Assembly: GCF_001895205.1 (NCBI RefSeq)
Contig: NZ_BDJF01000027.1
Span: 558,001-622,000 of the forward strand
Length of the DNA: 64,000 nt
From: Vibrio injensis
GTDB lineage: Bacteria; Pseudomonadota; Gammaproteobacteria; Enterobacterales; Vibrionaceae
Direction: 5' to 3'
In this document: in pieces, positions 26,814-34,347 of the stretch
How positions within the stretch are numbered: the first letter of the stretch is position 1
Layout of the letters: every line of letters begins with the position of its first letter
The notes under the pieces: model-generated
What the model saw: only the letters and a program-made list of their open reading frames with translations
Told to the model about the DNA's origin: nothing
Database searches by the model: none
Program-made: the position numbers and the translations under genes

Positions 26814-27347
26814 ATGACCCACTTATCTTCACTTAACGCTATGCAATCACTGATTGATGCAAAGAATCAATGGTTGTATGACCAGGTCGATGTACAGTTC
26901 CCCACACCAGAGAGTTTGCAAGGTCTCGCTGTTTATCAAACCTTAAACCAAGCCTTACCGAATGAAATCTTTACGGCGCAGCGTCAAGTGTCTGAGAATC
27001 ATTTAGCTGCTATTTATTTAGTGGATTTTCATCGCTTAACCATCATGTTTGCGTTATTACAAGCCACTCGTTGTCAGCAACCGGAGCAACAAGCTTTACT
27101 CGTCGAGTTTTTTACGCAAATCATTTATTCGCCACCTTGCAGCTTATATTTGGGGTTTGCTGATACTCAACCGATAGCTGCTGCTATTGTGACCAGTGAT
27201 GGCTCATCACTACTTATCTCCGATGTAGTGATGCAACATAACCCGATCTTTACTTCTAGTGATGAGTTTGTCTCTGCTGTTGTGGCTAAGTATCAGCAAG
27301 ATCATTCGCTTTCAGGTTCAATCTATATCGAATATTCCCAGCCATAA
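26814..27347 (+). CDS. Conserved-looking hypothetical protein
   Basis: A 177-residue cytoplasmic protein with no signal peptide or membrane segment. It is glutamine-rich. The stretch YLGFADTQPIAAAIVTSDGS near 113-132 resembles the central beta-strand of GNAT acetyltransferases, but no acetyl-CoA-binding motif follows, so I do not assign that function. A purine-rich GAGAAGAAG precedes the ATG. It stands alone between divergent creA-like and co-directional HAD genes. Confidence 0.6.
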   Translation: MTHLSSLNAMQSLIDAKNQWLYDQVDVQFPTPESLQGLAVYQTLNQALPNEIFTAQRQVSENHLAAIYLVDFHRLTIMFALLQATRCQQPEQQALLVEFFTQIIYSPPCSLYLGFADTQPIAAAIVTSDGSSLLISDVVMQHNPIFTSSDEFVSAVVAKYQQDHSLSGSIYIEYSQP

Positions 27348-27629
27348 CATTTTTTCTGAGTATTTGAGTCATCGTCACTAGGTTTTTATAGAAGAGAATC
27401 GTGATGTTGCTTGAAGATACGGGATTATTGTCTGTATTTCCCCTTGTTTTGTTAACTGCATCATTCGAGCGTTGTCTCAGCGGTATACACTACTCTGGGG
27501 CTTGTCTCTTTGCCCAGAAGTCGTGTTGATGATGAAGGCCATAGGTGACAAATGAATGAGTGATAAGGTTAAGCCGCATTGGGATTTCTTAACGGCAGTT
27601 AGCCATCACAAAGCATAATAAGGACAGCC

Positions 27630-28334
27630 ATGAAAAACCGTACTATTCGCTGCGTGATTTTTGATTGTGAAGGAACGTTGATCGATAGCGAGCGTTTGAG
27701 CTGTATCGCGCTGGTTCGAGTATTTAACGAACTGGGTGTCTCATTAACGCTCGAGAATGTGTTGCAGCATTTTTCTGGTGGAAAAATTGCCGATATTCTG
27801 ATTAATACCAGTAAATTTGCAGGTATCAATGCGGATATTGATCGACTAGAGCTTCGTTATCGACAAGAGCTTACTGCGCTGTTCCATGCAGAGTTGAAAC
27901 CTATGCCAGGCGCGATTGATTTATTAGAGCAACTTAAACGCTATAATATTGAGTACTGTGTAGCGTCAAATGCACCACACGACAAGATGGCTGCTGAATT
28001 AAGACTGGCGGGTTTAGAGAGCTATTTCACGGGTGGGCGTATTTATTCGGCCTTTGAGGCAAATAGCTGGAAACCTGAACCCGATTTGGTGCGTTATTGT
28101 GCCATGAGTATGGGGTTTTCATTAGCAGATTGCGTGTATGTAGATGATACACCGAAAGGGGTTGAGGCGGGGATCAGCGCAGGAGTTATGACGTTTCAAC
28201 TATGTTCACCTCTATTTTCTCATCCTGTGTTGCATCCTGATGTGATTACTCTGCATCATTTGCAACAATTGGTTGAATATCTTGGCGATACATCAACCAA
28301 TAGTGCACAAGCTCAGACACTGATTAAGCGCTGA
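27630..28334 (+). CDS. HAD-superfamily phosphatase, YieH-like, with altered motif I
   Basis: A 234-residue HAD hydrolase similar in order of motifs to E. coli YieH (6-phosphogluconate phosphatase). Motif I is FDCEGTLIDSE (nucleophile Asp12), with a helical cap after it. Motif II is VASNAPHDK, motif III the lysine in WKPEPD, and motif IV YVDDTPKG. The second motif-I acid, normally Asp, is Glu14 here, read from a GAA codon. Phosphatases nearly always use Asp as the general acid/base, so activity or substrate may differ. A purine-rich AAGGAC lies before the ATG. Confidence 0.85.
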   Translation: MKNRTIRCVIFDCEGTLIDSERLSCIALVRVFNELGVSLTLENVLQHFSGGKIADILINTSKFAGINADIDRLELRYRQELTALFHAELKPMPGAIDLLEQLKRYNIEYCVASNAPHDKMAAELRLAGLESYFTGGRIYSAFEANSWKPEPDLVRYCAMSMGFSLADCVYVDDTPKGVEAGISAGVMTFQLCSPLFSHPVLHPDVITLHHLQQLVEYLGDTSTNSAQAQTLIKR

Positions 28335-28358
28335 GCAGTCAACACGATGGTTTACCCG

Positions 28359-28589
28359 TCAATGCTGGGTTTGGGTTAAGGGGTGCAATTGATGAGGAAG
28401 ATAAGTTGCTGCCAGTGTGACGGCTGGTTTACTTAATAAGACTTGTTGTTGGATCTGTTGTAACTGATGGGTATGGAAACCGCACTGTGCGCAAAAAAAC
28501 TTCTCGCCGTTTTGAGAGATAAAAAACTCGTCATGTTGACATAATGGGCAAGCGTCAATATCAATATTGGGGATTCTTGTTGTCATCAT
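28359..28589 (-). CDS. Small zinc-ribbon protein
   Basis: A 76-residue protein with one CxxC...CxxC zinc ribbon: ACPLCQHDEF (Cys14, Cys17) and FFCAQCGFHTHQ (Cys33, Cys36), followed by a glutamine- and leucine-rich tail. The alternative start one codon later is equally possible. It is convergent with the HAD gene, 24 bases apart. It may be a small nucleic-acid or protein adaptor; no family assigned. Confidence 0.6.
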   Translation of the reverse strand: MMTTRIPNIDIDACPLCQHDEFFISQNGEKFFCAQCGFHTHQLQQIQQQVLLSKPAVTLAATYLPHQLHPLTQTQH

Positions 28590-29104
28590 TATTACTCAGC
28601 AGCATTAAAAATAATGTCTCATTTTCCCCTCTGATTTGAAGCCGCAAAAAACGTCGCTATTCGCTCCATTCTTGAAATTATTTTGACCATTCCAAGTGAT
28701 ATCGGGGGTTACTTTTATTAGATAATCTATTCATGTTATTTGGTGCTACAGCAAGAATGGCGGTGTTTATTATCAACAACTTTCCGCTCTCTAGGCACGA
28801 TTGGTTAAGAATAGTGCAGTAAGCATAATCGGCTTTGTGACGATACTGATTAAATAAAGATAGCTTTGATTCATTTTTGAGAGTGATTTCATGTTTTCTG
28901 TTTTATTTGTGATACAGATCCATTGCGAGGGCTTTTTGTTCCATTTTCGTCAGTTGGAGTAGTGGCTAAATGAGGATTTACATTCGACAATTACATGAGA
29001 AGCGCAGACCAGTTCAAAAACTGACACTAAGCTGCGGAGGGAAGCTCGACAAATGCCTAGCTTTAGCTTTGAATGGGAATGAGACAACGTAGCGTGAGTA
29101 GAGT
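28590..29104. other. Intergenic region between the zinc-ribbon and J-domain genes
   Basis: About 515 bases holding both upstream regions. I see no known RNA or strong terminator. A 40-codon ORF at 28970-29092 (MRIYIRQLHEKRR...) ends 12 bases before the J-domain gene and has GGAG 10 bases ahead of its ATG, but nothing else supports it. Confidence 0.45.
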
Positions 29105-29728
29105 ATGGCAAATTCACAGGCTTTGAGTACCACCTTTCAAACTTACATGGAAAACCCCTTGTTGTGGCCCATCCTAGAAGTTTTGAAACGGCAATCTTCT
29201 GGTTGGAAGGTACATACCTTAGCAGCTCATCTTAGCGAGCAGGGCTTAATTCCTGTTCTTGATAGTGCTGCTGATAAAGATCTTTTTAAGCGAAACTTTC
29301 TGATCATGAATGCGTTATACCAGTTACAAGAGATGTTGTATCCGAAAAACTGGTTACAAGTTGAGGCGATGGACATTGCGTTATTGCCAGTATTTAGTCA
29401 TTCGCAATATGCCATAGACCCTGATGATCCGCTGCGTGATTATTACTCGCGTTGGGAGCACTATGAAGTCAGTGAAGGAGAAGTGAAGCGGTTACTGAAT
29501 GAATTTTGGACCCGTTATCAGCGTTTTGTTGGAGGGGACGACATTAAAACCCTCGATCGTTCTCAAGCTTTACGATTATTTGAATTGCCCGCTGATGCCT
29601 CTTCTTTTGAAATTCGTAAGACCTGGCGTCGATTAGCGTTACGTTGGCACCCGGATCGAGATAATGGTAATGCTACTCAATTTCGAATCTTGTGCGCTGC
29701 TTGGAATGTTTTGAGGCATGATCATTAG
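29105..29728 (+). CDS. DnaJ-related protein with C-terminal J domain
   Basis: A 207-residue protein. The N-terminal 140 residues form the DNAJ-related region (NPLLWPILEVLKRQSSGWKV... EMLYPKNWLQVEAM), and the C-terminal 55 residues form a J domain with the LRWHPDRDNG loop (HPD at about 184-186) that stimulates DnaK ATPase. J domains at the C-terminus are unusual for classical DnaJ but normal for this family. It is probably a DnaK co-chaperone with unknown clients. Its TAG stop lies inside the left arm of a 16-bp inverted repeat. Confidence 0.85.
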   Translation: MANSQALSTTFQTYMENPLLWPILEVLKRQSSGWKVHTLAAHLSEQGLIPVLDSAADKDLFKRNFLIMNALYQLQEMLYPKNWLQVEAMDIALLPVFSHSQYAIDPDDPLRDYYSRWEHYEVSEGEVKRLLNEFWTRYQRFVGGDDIKTLDRSQALRLFELPADASSFEIRKTWRRLALRWHPDRDNGNATQFRILCAAWNVLRHDH

Positions 29729-29778
29729 GGTCTGTTTATCTCGAACAAAATTTAACCGCGAAAGATAAACAGACCCTA
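29726..29778. repeat. Perfect 16-bp inverted repeat (MITE-like or terminator)
   Basis: TAGGGTCTGTTTATCT at 29726-29741 and AGATAAACAGACCCTA at 29763-29778 are perfect inverted copies around a 21-base loop. The left arm supplies the stop codon of the J-domain gene. No T-run follows. The right arm plus two bases recurs as AAACAGACCCTAGA at 24736-24749, so this is a dispersed repeat. Confidence 0.7.
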
Positions 29779-29785
29779 GATAAGA

Positions 29786-29813
29786 TTGAGCATTTATCGT
29801 CGTTATATAATAT
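29786..29813 (+). promoter_or_regulatory. Candidate promoter of the 21-codon ORF
   Basis: TTGAGC at 29786-29791 and TAATAT at 29808-29813 are separated by 16 bases; a TATAAT overlaps at 29806-29811. CCCCAAC near 29814 and GTTGGGG near 29849 could form a leader hairpin. Confidence 0.35.
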
Positions 29814-29864
29814 CCCCAACTCACAGAAACGGTTTGTTATCGTGGTGTGTTGGGGAGATTAAAC

Positions 29865-29930
29865 ATGACCATCTTTAAGCGGCGTGGATTATTCGGTTAT
29901 TTTAAATTGCGCTTTACGCAGACGATTTAA
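29865..29930 (+). CDS. Possible 21-residue basic peptide
   Basis: ATG at 29865 with GGGGAGA seven bases upstream opens a 21-codon ORF, MTIFKRRGLFGYFKLRFTQTI, with five basic residues, no acidic ones and aromatic spacing, ending at TAA 29928-29930. It overlaps the 3' end of the ABC-class ATPase gene antisense. Support is the ribosome binding site, a candidate promoter and a leader hairpin. I know no family. It might be a regulatory leader peptide, a small membrane-active peptide or chance. Confidence 0.4.
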   Translation: MTIFKRRGLFGYFKLRFTQTI

Positions 29931-31544
29931 GGTGGCCATCGCATCTAAAATACGTGGTTTCGCCAAATCGCCTTGATTGGGCATCCTGCTATACCATTCG
30001 CCTTCCAATAATGCCTCCAGCTCTCGTGCCGGATGAGTTGCCCAACCAGGCTGCTGGGCAAGTTGAAAACAAAGCCAGCCGATAGCGTTAATCTCTGCAG
30101 AGGACTCTAACTGTTCCAGTGCCGAGATATCAGCAAATTCTTTACCAAAGCGTAGTGAACCAGTGCCTTTTGCTGAGACTCTAAATTTACCCTCTGCTAA
30201 TATTTTTTGTAAGGCGCTACGGTTTAATGAGCGGGGGGGGAAAGCGGTTAATGGCGTTTCACACTCATTGCGACGTAAAGTTGGATGCTGTTGGATCACT
30301 TGTTGTGCTTTCGCAGTAACATCGATCGCTTGATAATCATGCATTTGAATTACGGTATCTGCGATATCTAAATAGTCGCCTGACCCACCCATTACGATCA
30401 AGGTTGAAATACCGAGTTCATCTCTTAATTGACCAATTCTATCAACCAATGGCGTGATGGGCTCATCGCCTTTTGCGACTAGAGCCTGCATTCTTTCATC
30501 GCGGATCATAAAGTTGGTTGCTGAAGTATCTTCATCAATCAACAGTGTGCTAGCGCCTGCTTCAATCGACTCTTGTAGCCAAGCGGCTTGTGAGGTCGAG
30601 CCTGAAGCATCTTGAGTACTAAAATCATGGGTGTTTTTACCCATAGGTAGATGATTGATGTAGTTGGATAAGTTTAAGTTATGAACACAGCGTCCTTCTT
30701 CCGCACGAATTTTCATTGCTTGCGGATCAGTGACAATACCTTCTCGACCATCACCGGGAATATGATTATAAATTGAACGCTCTAACGCGGTTAATAAGGT
30801 TGACTTACCATGAAAACCACCACCGACGATTAAGGTAATGCCTTTAGGAATTCCCATGCCAGTGATCGGGCCTTGGTTTGGCGTTATGAGTGTCACCTGT
30901 AGCGTTTTTGGTGCTTGAAAAGGCACGGCTTCTTTCATTGGTAGATCGCAGTTACCTGCGATACGAGGCAAAATACTGCCATTAGCAACAAAAGCAACCA
31001 ACCCATTGGCCGATAATTGATCACGCAGAGCTTGTTGATCTTCAACCACTTGGCAATGAGTAATTAAGGCCGCCTTATCGAGTTCACGCTCTAAAGTTGC
31101 TCGACGGATAAATTTAGGTAGATGAAACGTCAAAATATTAATGGCTTTTTTGGCCAGAATATCACGACCTTCTGCTGGTAAATTGATTCGAAAACGCAGC
31201 TCAATACCTTGCTGATTAAACAGAACGGACGTGTTATCCAGCACCGTTTGTCCAGTCAATGAGATAGATAAGCTGTTTTCTTGCTTGGCTAGTTCAGCAA
31301 AACGGCGGGCGATGAAGTCACGTGCGGCTTGCTGGTAAGTGGCTGAGCAGTCTTTTAACCATTCTAATCCGGTCAGTGACCAAGCACGTTGTGCCCGTAA
31401 ACGAGAGGCTGATGCGTAAGGATCAGACTGAACATGGTCGATAGACAGGGTAAAATCACCAAAATCATACAGGCCTTTTATTTTTTGATAGGCACGGTAG
31501 TTCTGTTTTTCGAGTTTTTTCAGGTTTGCAATTAATAGATCCAT
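29889..31544 (-). CDS. ABC-class ATPase (predicted P-loop ATPase)
   Basis: A 551-residue soluble protein of the stand-alone ABC_ATPase class (not a transporter). Walker A is VGGGFHGKSTLL near 260, the signature-like region GSTSQAAWLQESIEAGAS near 336, and Walker B STLLIDEDTSATNFM near 353, followed by IVMGGSGDYLDIADTVIQM near 406. The C-terminal third is unassigned but typical of the family. The frame extends four codons upstream to a GTG at 31556; the ATG at 31544 gives MDLLIANLKKLE. The function is not established; a nucleic-acid-related role is often suggested. Confidence 0.88.
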   Translation of the reverse strand: MDLLIANLKKLEKQNYRAYQKIKGLYDFGDFTLSIDHVQSDPYASASRLRAQRAWSLTGLEWLKDCSATYQQAARDFIARRFAELAKQENSLSISLTGQTVLDNTSVLFNQQGIELRFRINLPAEGRDILAKKAINILTFHLPKFIRRATLERELDKAALITHCQVVEDQQALRDQLSANGLVAFVANGSILPRIAGNCDLPMKEAVPFQAPKTLQVTLITPNQGPITGMGIPKGITLIVGGGFHGKSTLLTALERSIYNHIPGDGREGIVTDPQAMKIRAEEGRCVHNLNLSNYINHLPMGKNTHDFSTQDASGSTSQAAWLQESIEAGASTLLIDEDTSATNFMIRDERMQALVAKGDEPITPLVDRIGQLRDELGISTLIVMGGSGDYLDIADTVIQMHDYQAIDVTAKAQQVIQQHPTLRRNECETPLTAFPPRSLNRSALQKILAEGKFRVSAKGTGSLRFGKEFADISALEQLESSAEINAIGWLCFQLAQQPGWATHPARELEALLEGEWYSRMPNQGDLAKPRILDAMATLNRLRKAQFKITE

Positions 31545-31693
31545 CTCGAGTATCACTTATTGAGAATGACAAAGGCGCGATTATAGGGACCGCTATAGAC
31601 AGAGTAAAGCAATCATACGGAGTTCTCACTGCCTTTGCTCTTTTTGCTCCTATGCTTCACGGCTGTCAGGCTATCGTCCCCAAGTGTAAGACC

Positions 31694-32890
31694 CTAAGCA
31701 TGGTTCATAAAAGGCGAAAGGTCGACGTCTTGTTGGTAATCTATCTCTGGAAAATCAAAACCATTTAAACGCAGGAATTCTTGCTTGAAGCCTTGATAAT
31801 CGCCTAATTCAGCAAAATTACTGGCATTCATTTGACGCACTAGATCGCAAACTTGTGCTTGGGTATCAGGGGCTAATTCCCATTCATCAATTCTTAGTAA
31901 ACGCTCCCCATCGACAGGTACAGGCTGACCGGTATAAAGTTTCTCGCTGAATAAACGTTGCATTTGCTCAATGCACCCTTCGTGGGTGCCTTTTTGTTTC
32001 ATTACGCGATACAAGGCGAGTATATAGGGGGTAAACGCGGGGATAAACACACTTGCTTTTGTCACTAATGCCTTACAAACAGTCGCGTAAGCGTTGCCAT
32101 CGTAATTAGCGAGTTTCAAGTTTAAGGCATGGCTGGTTTGGTGCAGGTCGACTTTTGCTCGGCCTAATGTGCCATCAAGATAGATGGGATGCGTCAGTTC
32201 TGAACCCACGTAAGAGAAAGCAAGGGTTTTACATCCTTGTGCTAAAGAATCATGGTTAATCAATGTGTCGATCCAGTTTTCCCAATCTTCGCCACCCATC
32301 ACTTTTAACGTGTCTGCAATCTCTTGCTCTGAAGCAGGCGGTAAGGTGGTGTCTAACCACTGATCATCTTCCAGAGAGACCGTCGCGCCAGTGACACTCT
32401 CACCAATCGGCTTGATCACTGAGTGCCAGAATTCTTCGCTATCGCCTTTGCGGCGCATGCCACTGGCAATGCTATAAATGACTAAATCGACTTCACCTTC
32501 AAAATAAGTTTCAATCGCTTCAATCACTTGTTCTTTGATGTGTTGTGAAAAAACGTCACCAGTAATATTTATCGCGACTCGTCCCGCTTGTTCCGCGTAC
32601 TGTTTAAAGAAATGGTTATTATAAAACCCCGCGCTGCCAACGCCTTTACTCGATGGGCCACGCTCTAATGAAACGCCGATGGTATCGGCGTCTGCGCCAC
32701 CAAAGGTTAAGGCGATTCGAGCCGCGAGTCCAAAGCCGGATGAAGCGCCTAAGATCAACACCCGCTTAGGACCTTGACTGATCGATGGCGCGGATTTTAC
32801 GTAGTTAATTTGTTGAAGGACGGCTTGCTGGCATCCATAAGGATGAGCAGAGCGAGCAACCATGCCCTGAATGAGGGGCTCAATGCGCAT
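31694..32890 (-). CDS. fabV: FabV-type trans-2-enoyl-ACP/CoA reductase
   Basis: A 398-residue NADH-dependent enoyl-ACP reductase of the FabV family, which performs the last reduction of fatty acid elongation and is not inhibited by triclosan. The cofactor loop is LILGASSGFGLAARIALTFG (about 46-65), and the catalytic Tyr-x8-Lys is present in IYLDGTLGRAKVD. EIADTLKVMGGEDWENW is a family signature. The N-terminus MRIEPLIQGMVARSAHPYGC and several substitutions differ from the classical V. cholerae FabV as I recall it, so this may be the second paralogue (FabV2) of vibrios rather than the sole essential copy. Confidence 0.9.
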   Translation of the reverse strand: MRIEPLIQGMVARSAHPYGCQQAVLQQINYVKSAPSISQGPKRVLILGASSGFGLAARIALTFGGADADTIGVSLERGPSSKGVGSAGFYNNHFFKQYAEQAGRVAINITGDVFSQHIKEQVIEAIETYFEGEVDLVIYSIASGMRRKGDSEEFWHSVIKPIGESVTGATVSLEDDQWLDTTLPPASEQEIADTLKVMGGEDWENWIDTLINHDSLAQGCKTLAFSYVGSELTHPIYLDGTLGRAKVDLHQTSHALNLKLANYDGNAYATVCKALVTKASVFIPAFTPYILALYRVMKQKGTHEGCIEQMQRLFSEKLYTGQPVPVDGERLLRIDEWELAPDTQAQVCDLVRQMNASNFAELGDYQGFKQEFLRLNGFDFPEIDYQQDVDLSPFMNHA

Positions 32891-33035
32891 AAAGATGACC
32901 TGTGTGCAGTGGATGAACCAATAAAATAACGTAAAGCATGGTAAAGTTTATTGAGCTGAACCATTAAATCAGACAGTTTTAGGCAATTGACCATTGCTAG
33001 CGTAACAAGCCGATGAACGGGCACTGTGTCATTGG

Positions 33036-33653
33036 TTACAATAACGGTGTGAGCTTCTGGGCCATAAATTGAGCGATCCAAGGTTGAGCGGCTGAGTTTG
33101 GATGTAACCCATCGCTCATCATCCACTCGGGATTGATGATCACTTGTTCAAGGAAAAAATCGATCAGGGGTAGATCAAACTCTTTGGCTAAGCGAGGGTA
33201 GACGTCCGCGAATGAGTCACTGTAACGTTTACCATAGTTGGGCGGCGTTTTAATTTGCATTAACACAGACTGTGCATTGGCTTGCTTAATTTGTTCGATC
33301 ATTGTGCGCAGATTATTTTCCACCACTTGAGGGGGAAAACCACGTAAGCCATCATTCGCGCCAAGGGTAATCAGTACCGTTTGAGGTTGATGCTGCTCAA
33401 GCAGAGAAGGGAGCCTTGCCAGTCCATTACCAGTAGTATCTCCGGAAATACTGCCGTTAATAACCGTGATATCTTGGTGTAATGCTAATTGGCTTTCAAG
33501 TAAGGTTGGCCATGCTTGCTCAATCGGCATTTGATAGCCTGCGCTTAAGCTGTCACCCAAAATCAACAAGGTTTGACTACGTGCAGTCGTTGTAAATAGC
33601 ATCACGCTAGAAAAAATAAACCCTAAAAATAACAAAGGAAGTCGTTTCGCCAT
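33036..33653 (-). CDS. tesA: Periplasmic thioesterase I / lysophospholipase L1
   Basis: A 205-residue SGNH hydrolase. A signal peptide covers about 1-26. The four blocks are LILGDSLSAGYQ (catalytic Ser), VINGSISGDTTGNG (Gly), TLGANDGLRG (Asn) and SDGLHPN (Asp and His). The start at 33653 is chosen because it gives a proper signal peptide; the longer frame to 33740 runs antisense into the ATPase gene. It hydrolyses acyl-CoA thioesters and lysophospholipids. The start codon overlaps the start of divergent ybbA (CATG), the tesA/ybbA arrangement known from E. coli. Confidence 0.92.
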   Translation of the reverse strand: MAKRLPLLFLGFIFSSVMLFTTTARSQTLLILGDSLSAGYQMPIEQAWPTLLESQLALHQDITVINGSISGDTTGNGLARLPSLLEQHQPQTVLITLGANDGLRGFPPQVVENNLRTMIEQIKQANAQSVLMQIKTPPNYGKRYSDSFADVYPRLAKEFDLPLIDFFLEQVIINPEWMMSDGLHPNSAAQPWIAQFMAQKLTPLL

Positions 33654-34347
33654 GCAAAGCTCCGTTAGCTCAGTACCATCTGTGATTTCAGTCCAGTCAG
33701 TGTCAAAAGTTGTCTCTACTGAACAGGAGACCTTAACCATTCTTCATGATATTAATCTTACCATTGGTGCTGGTGAAAGCGTAGCGATTGTCGGCAGCTC
33801 TGGTGCGGGTAAATCAACGTTAATGACGTTATTAGCAGGCTTAGATACGCCAACACAAGGTGAAGTATATCTGCTGGGGCAGGGGCTTTCTTCGCTGGAC
33901 GATGAAGCAAGAGCGGCGATCCGCAGTCAATCGATTGGGTTTGTATTTCAGAGTTTTTTACTGATCCCAAGCTTATCGGCGCTCGATAATGTCACTCTAC
34001 CTTGTCTCTTAAAAGGTGAACCTGAAAATCGAGCGCGAGCTGAGGCGTTATTGACCTCGGTTGGTCTCGCCCATCGCCTACATCATTCGCCTAATCAACT
34101 GTCTGGTGGTGAGCAGCAGCGCGTGGCCCTTGCTCGTGCATTTATGGTTGAACCGCAAGTACTGTTTGCTGACGAACCAACGGGCAACTTAGATCAAGAA
34201 ACGGCCAGTAAAGTGATTGATCTGCTATTTGAGCTTAATCAACAGCATGGCACCACGTTAGTACTGGTGACTCATGATCCTAAACTGGCTGCTCGTTGTC
34301 AGCGCCGCTTTTATATGCAAGCAGGCAAGTTGGAGGAGCGAGTGTGA
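33652..34347 (+). CDS. ybbA: ABC transporter ATP-binding protein YbbA
   Basis: A 231-residue ATPase of the LolD/MacB type. Walker A is GSSGAGKST (about 43-51), Q-loop VFQSFLL, signature LSGGEQQR, Walker B VLFADEPTGNLD and H-loop VTHD. It pairs with the FtsX-like permease that follows, with the TGA overlapping the next start. It may begin a little downstream of the ATG at 33652, since the first ten residues are serine-rich, but AGGA lies 12 bases upstream. Such MacB-like pairs move or extract lipids or peptides at the inner membrane; the E. coli YbbAP substrate is poorly defined. Confidence 0.88.
   Translation: MQSSVSSVPSVISVQSVSKVVSTEQETLTILHDINLTIGAGESVAIVGSSGAGKSTLMTLLAGLDTPTQGEVYLLGQGLSSLDDEARAAIRSQSIGFVFQSFLLIPSLSALDNVTLPCLLKGEPENRARAEALLTSVGLAHRLHHSPNQLSGGEQQRVALARAFMVEPQVLFADEPTGNLDQETASKVIDLLFELNQQHGTTLVLVTHDPKLAARCQRRFYMQAGKLEERV

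Noticed and set aside
27403..27531. 42-codon ORF MLLEDTGLLSVFPLVLLTAS...
   Set aside because: A weak AGAG binding site and a partly hydrophobic peptide only; no support beyond length and nothing known matches.
28970..29092. 40-codon ORF before the J-domain gene
   Set aside because: A GGAG 10 bases before the ATG is the only evidence. Left as a note in the intergenic entry.
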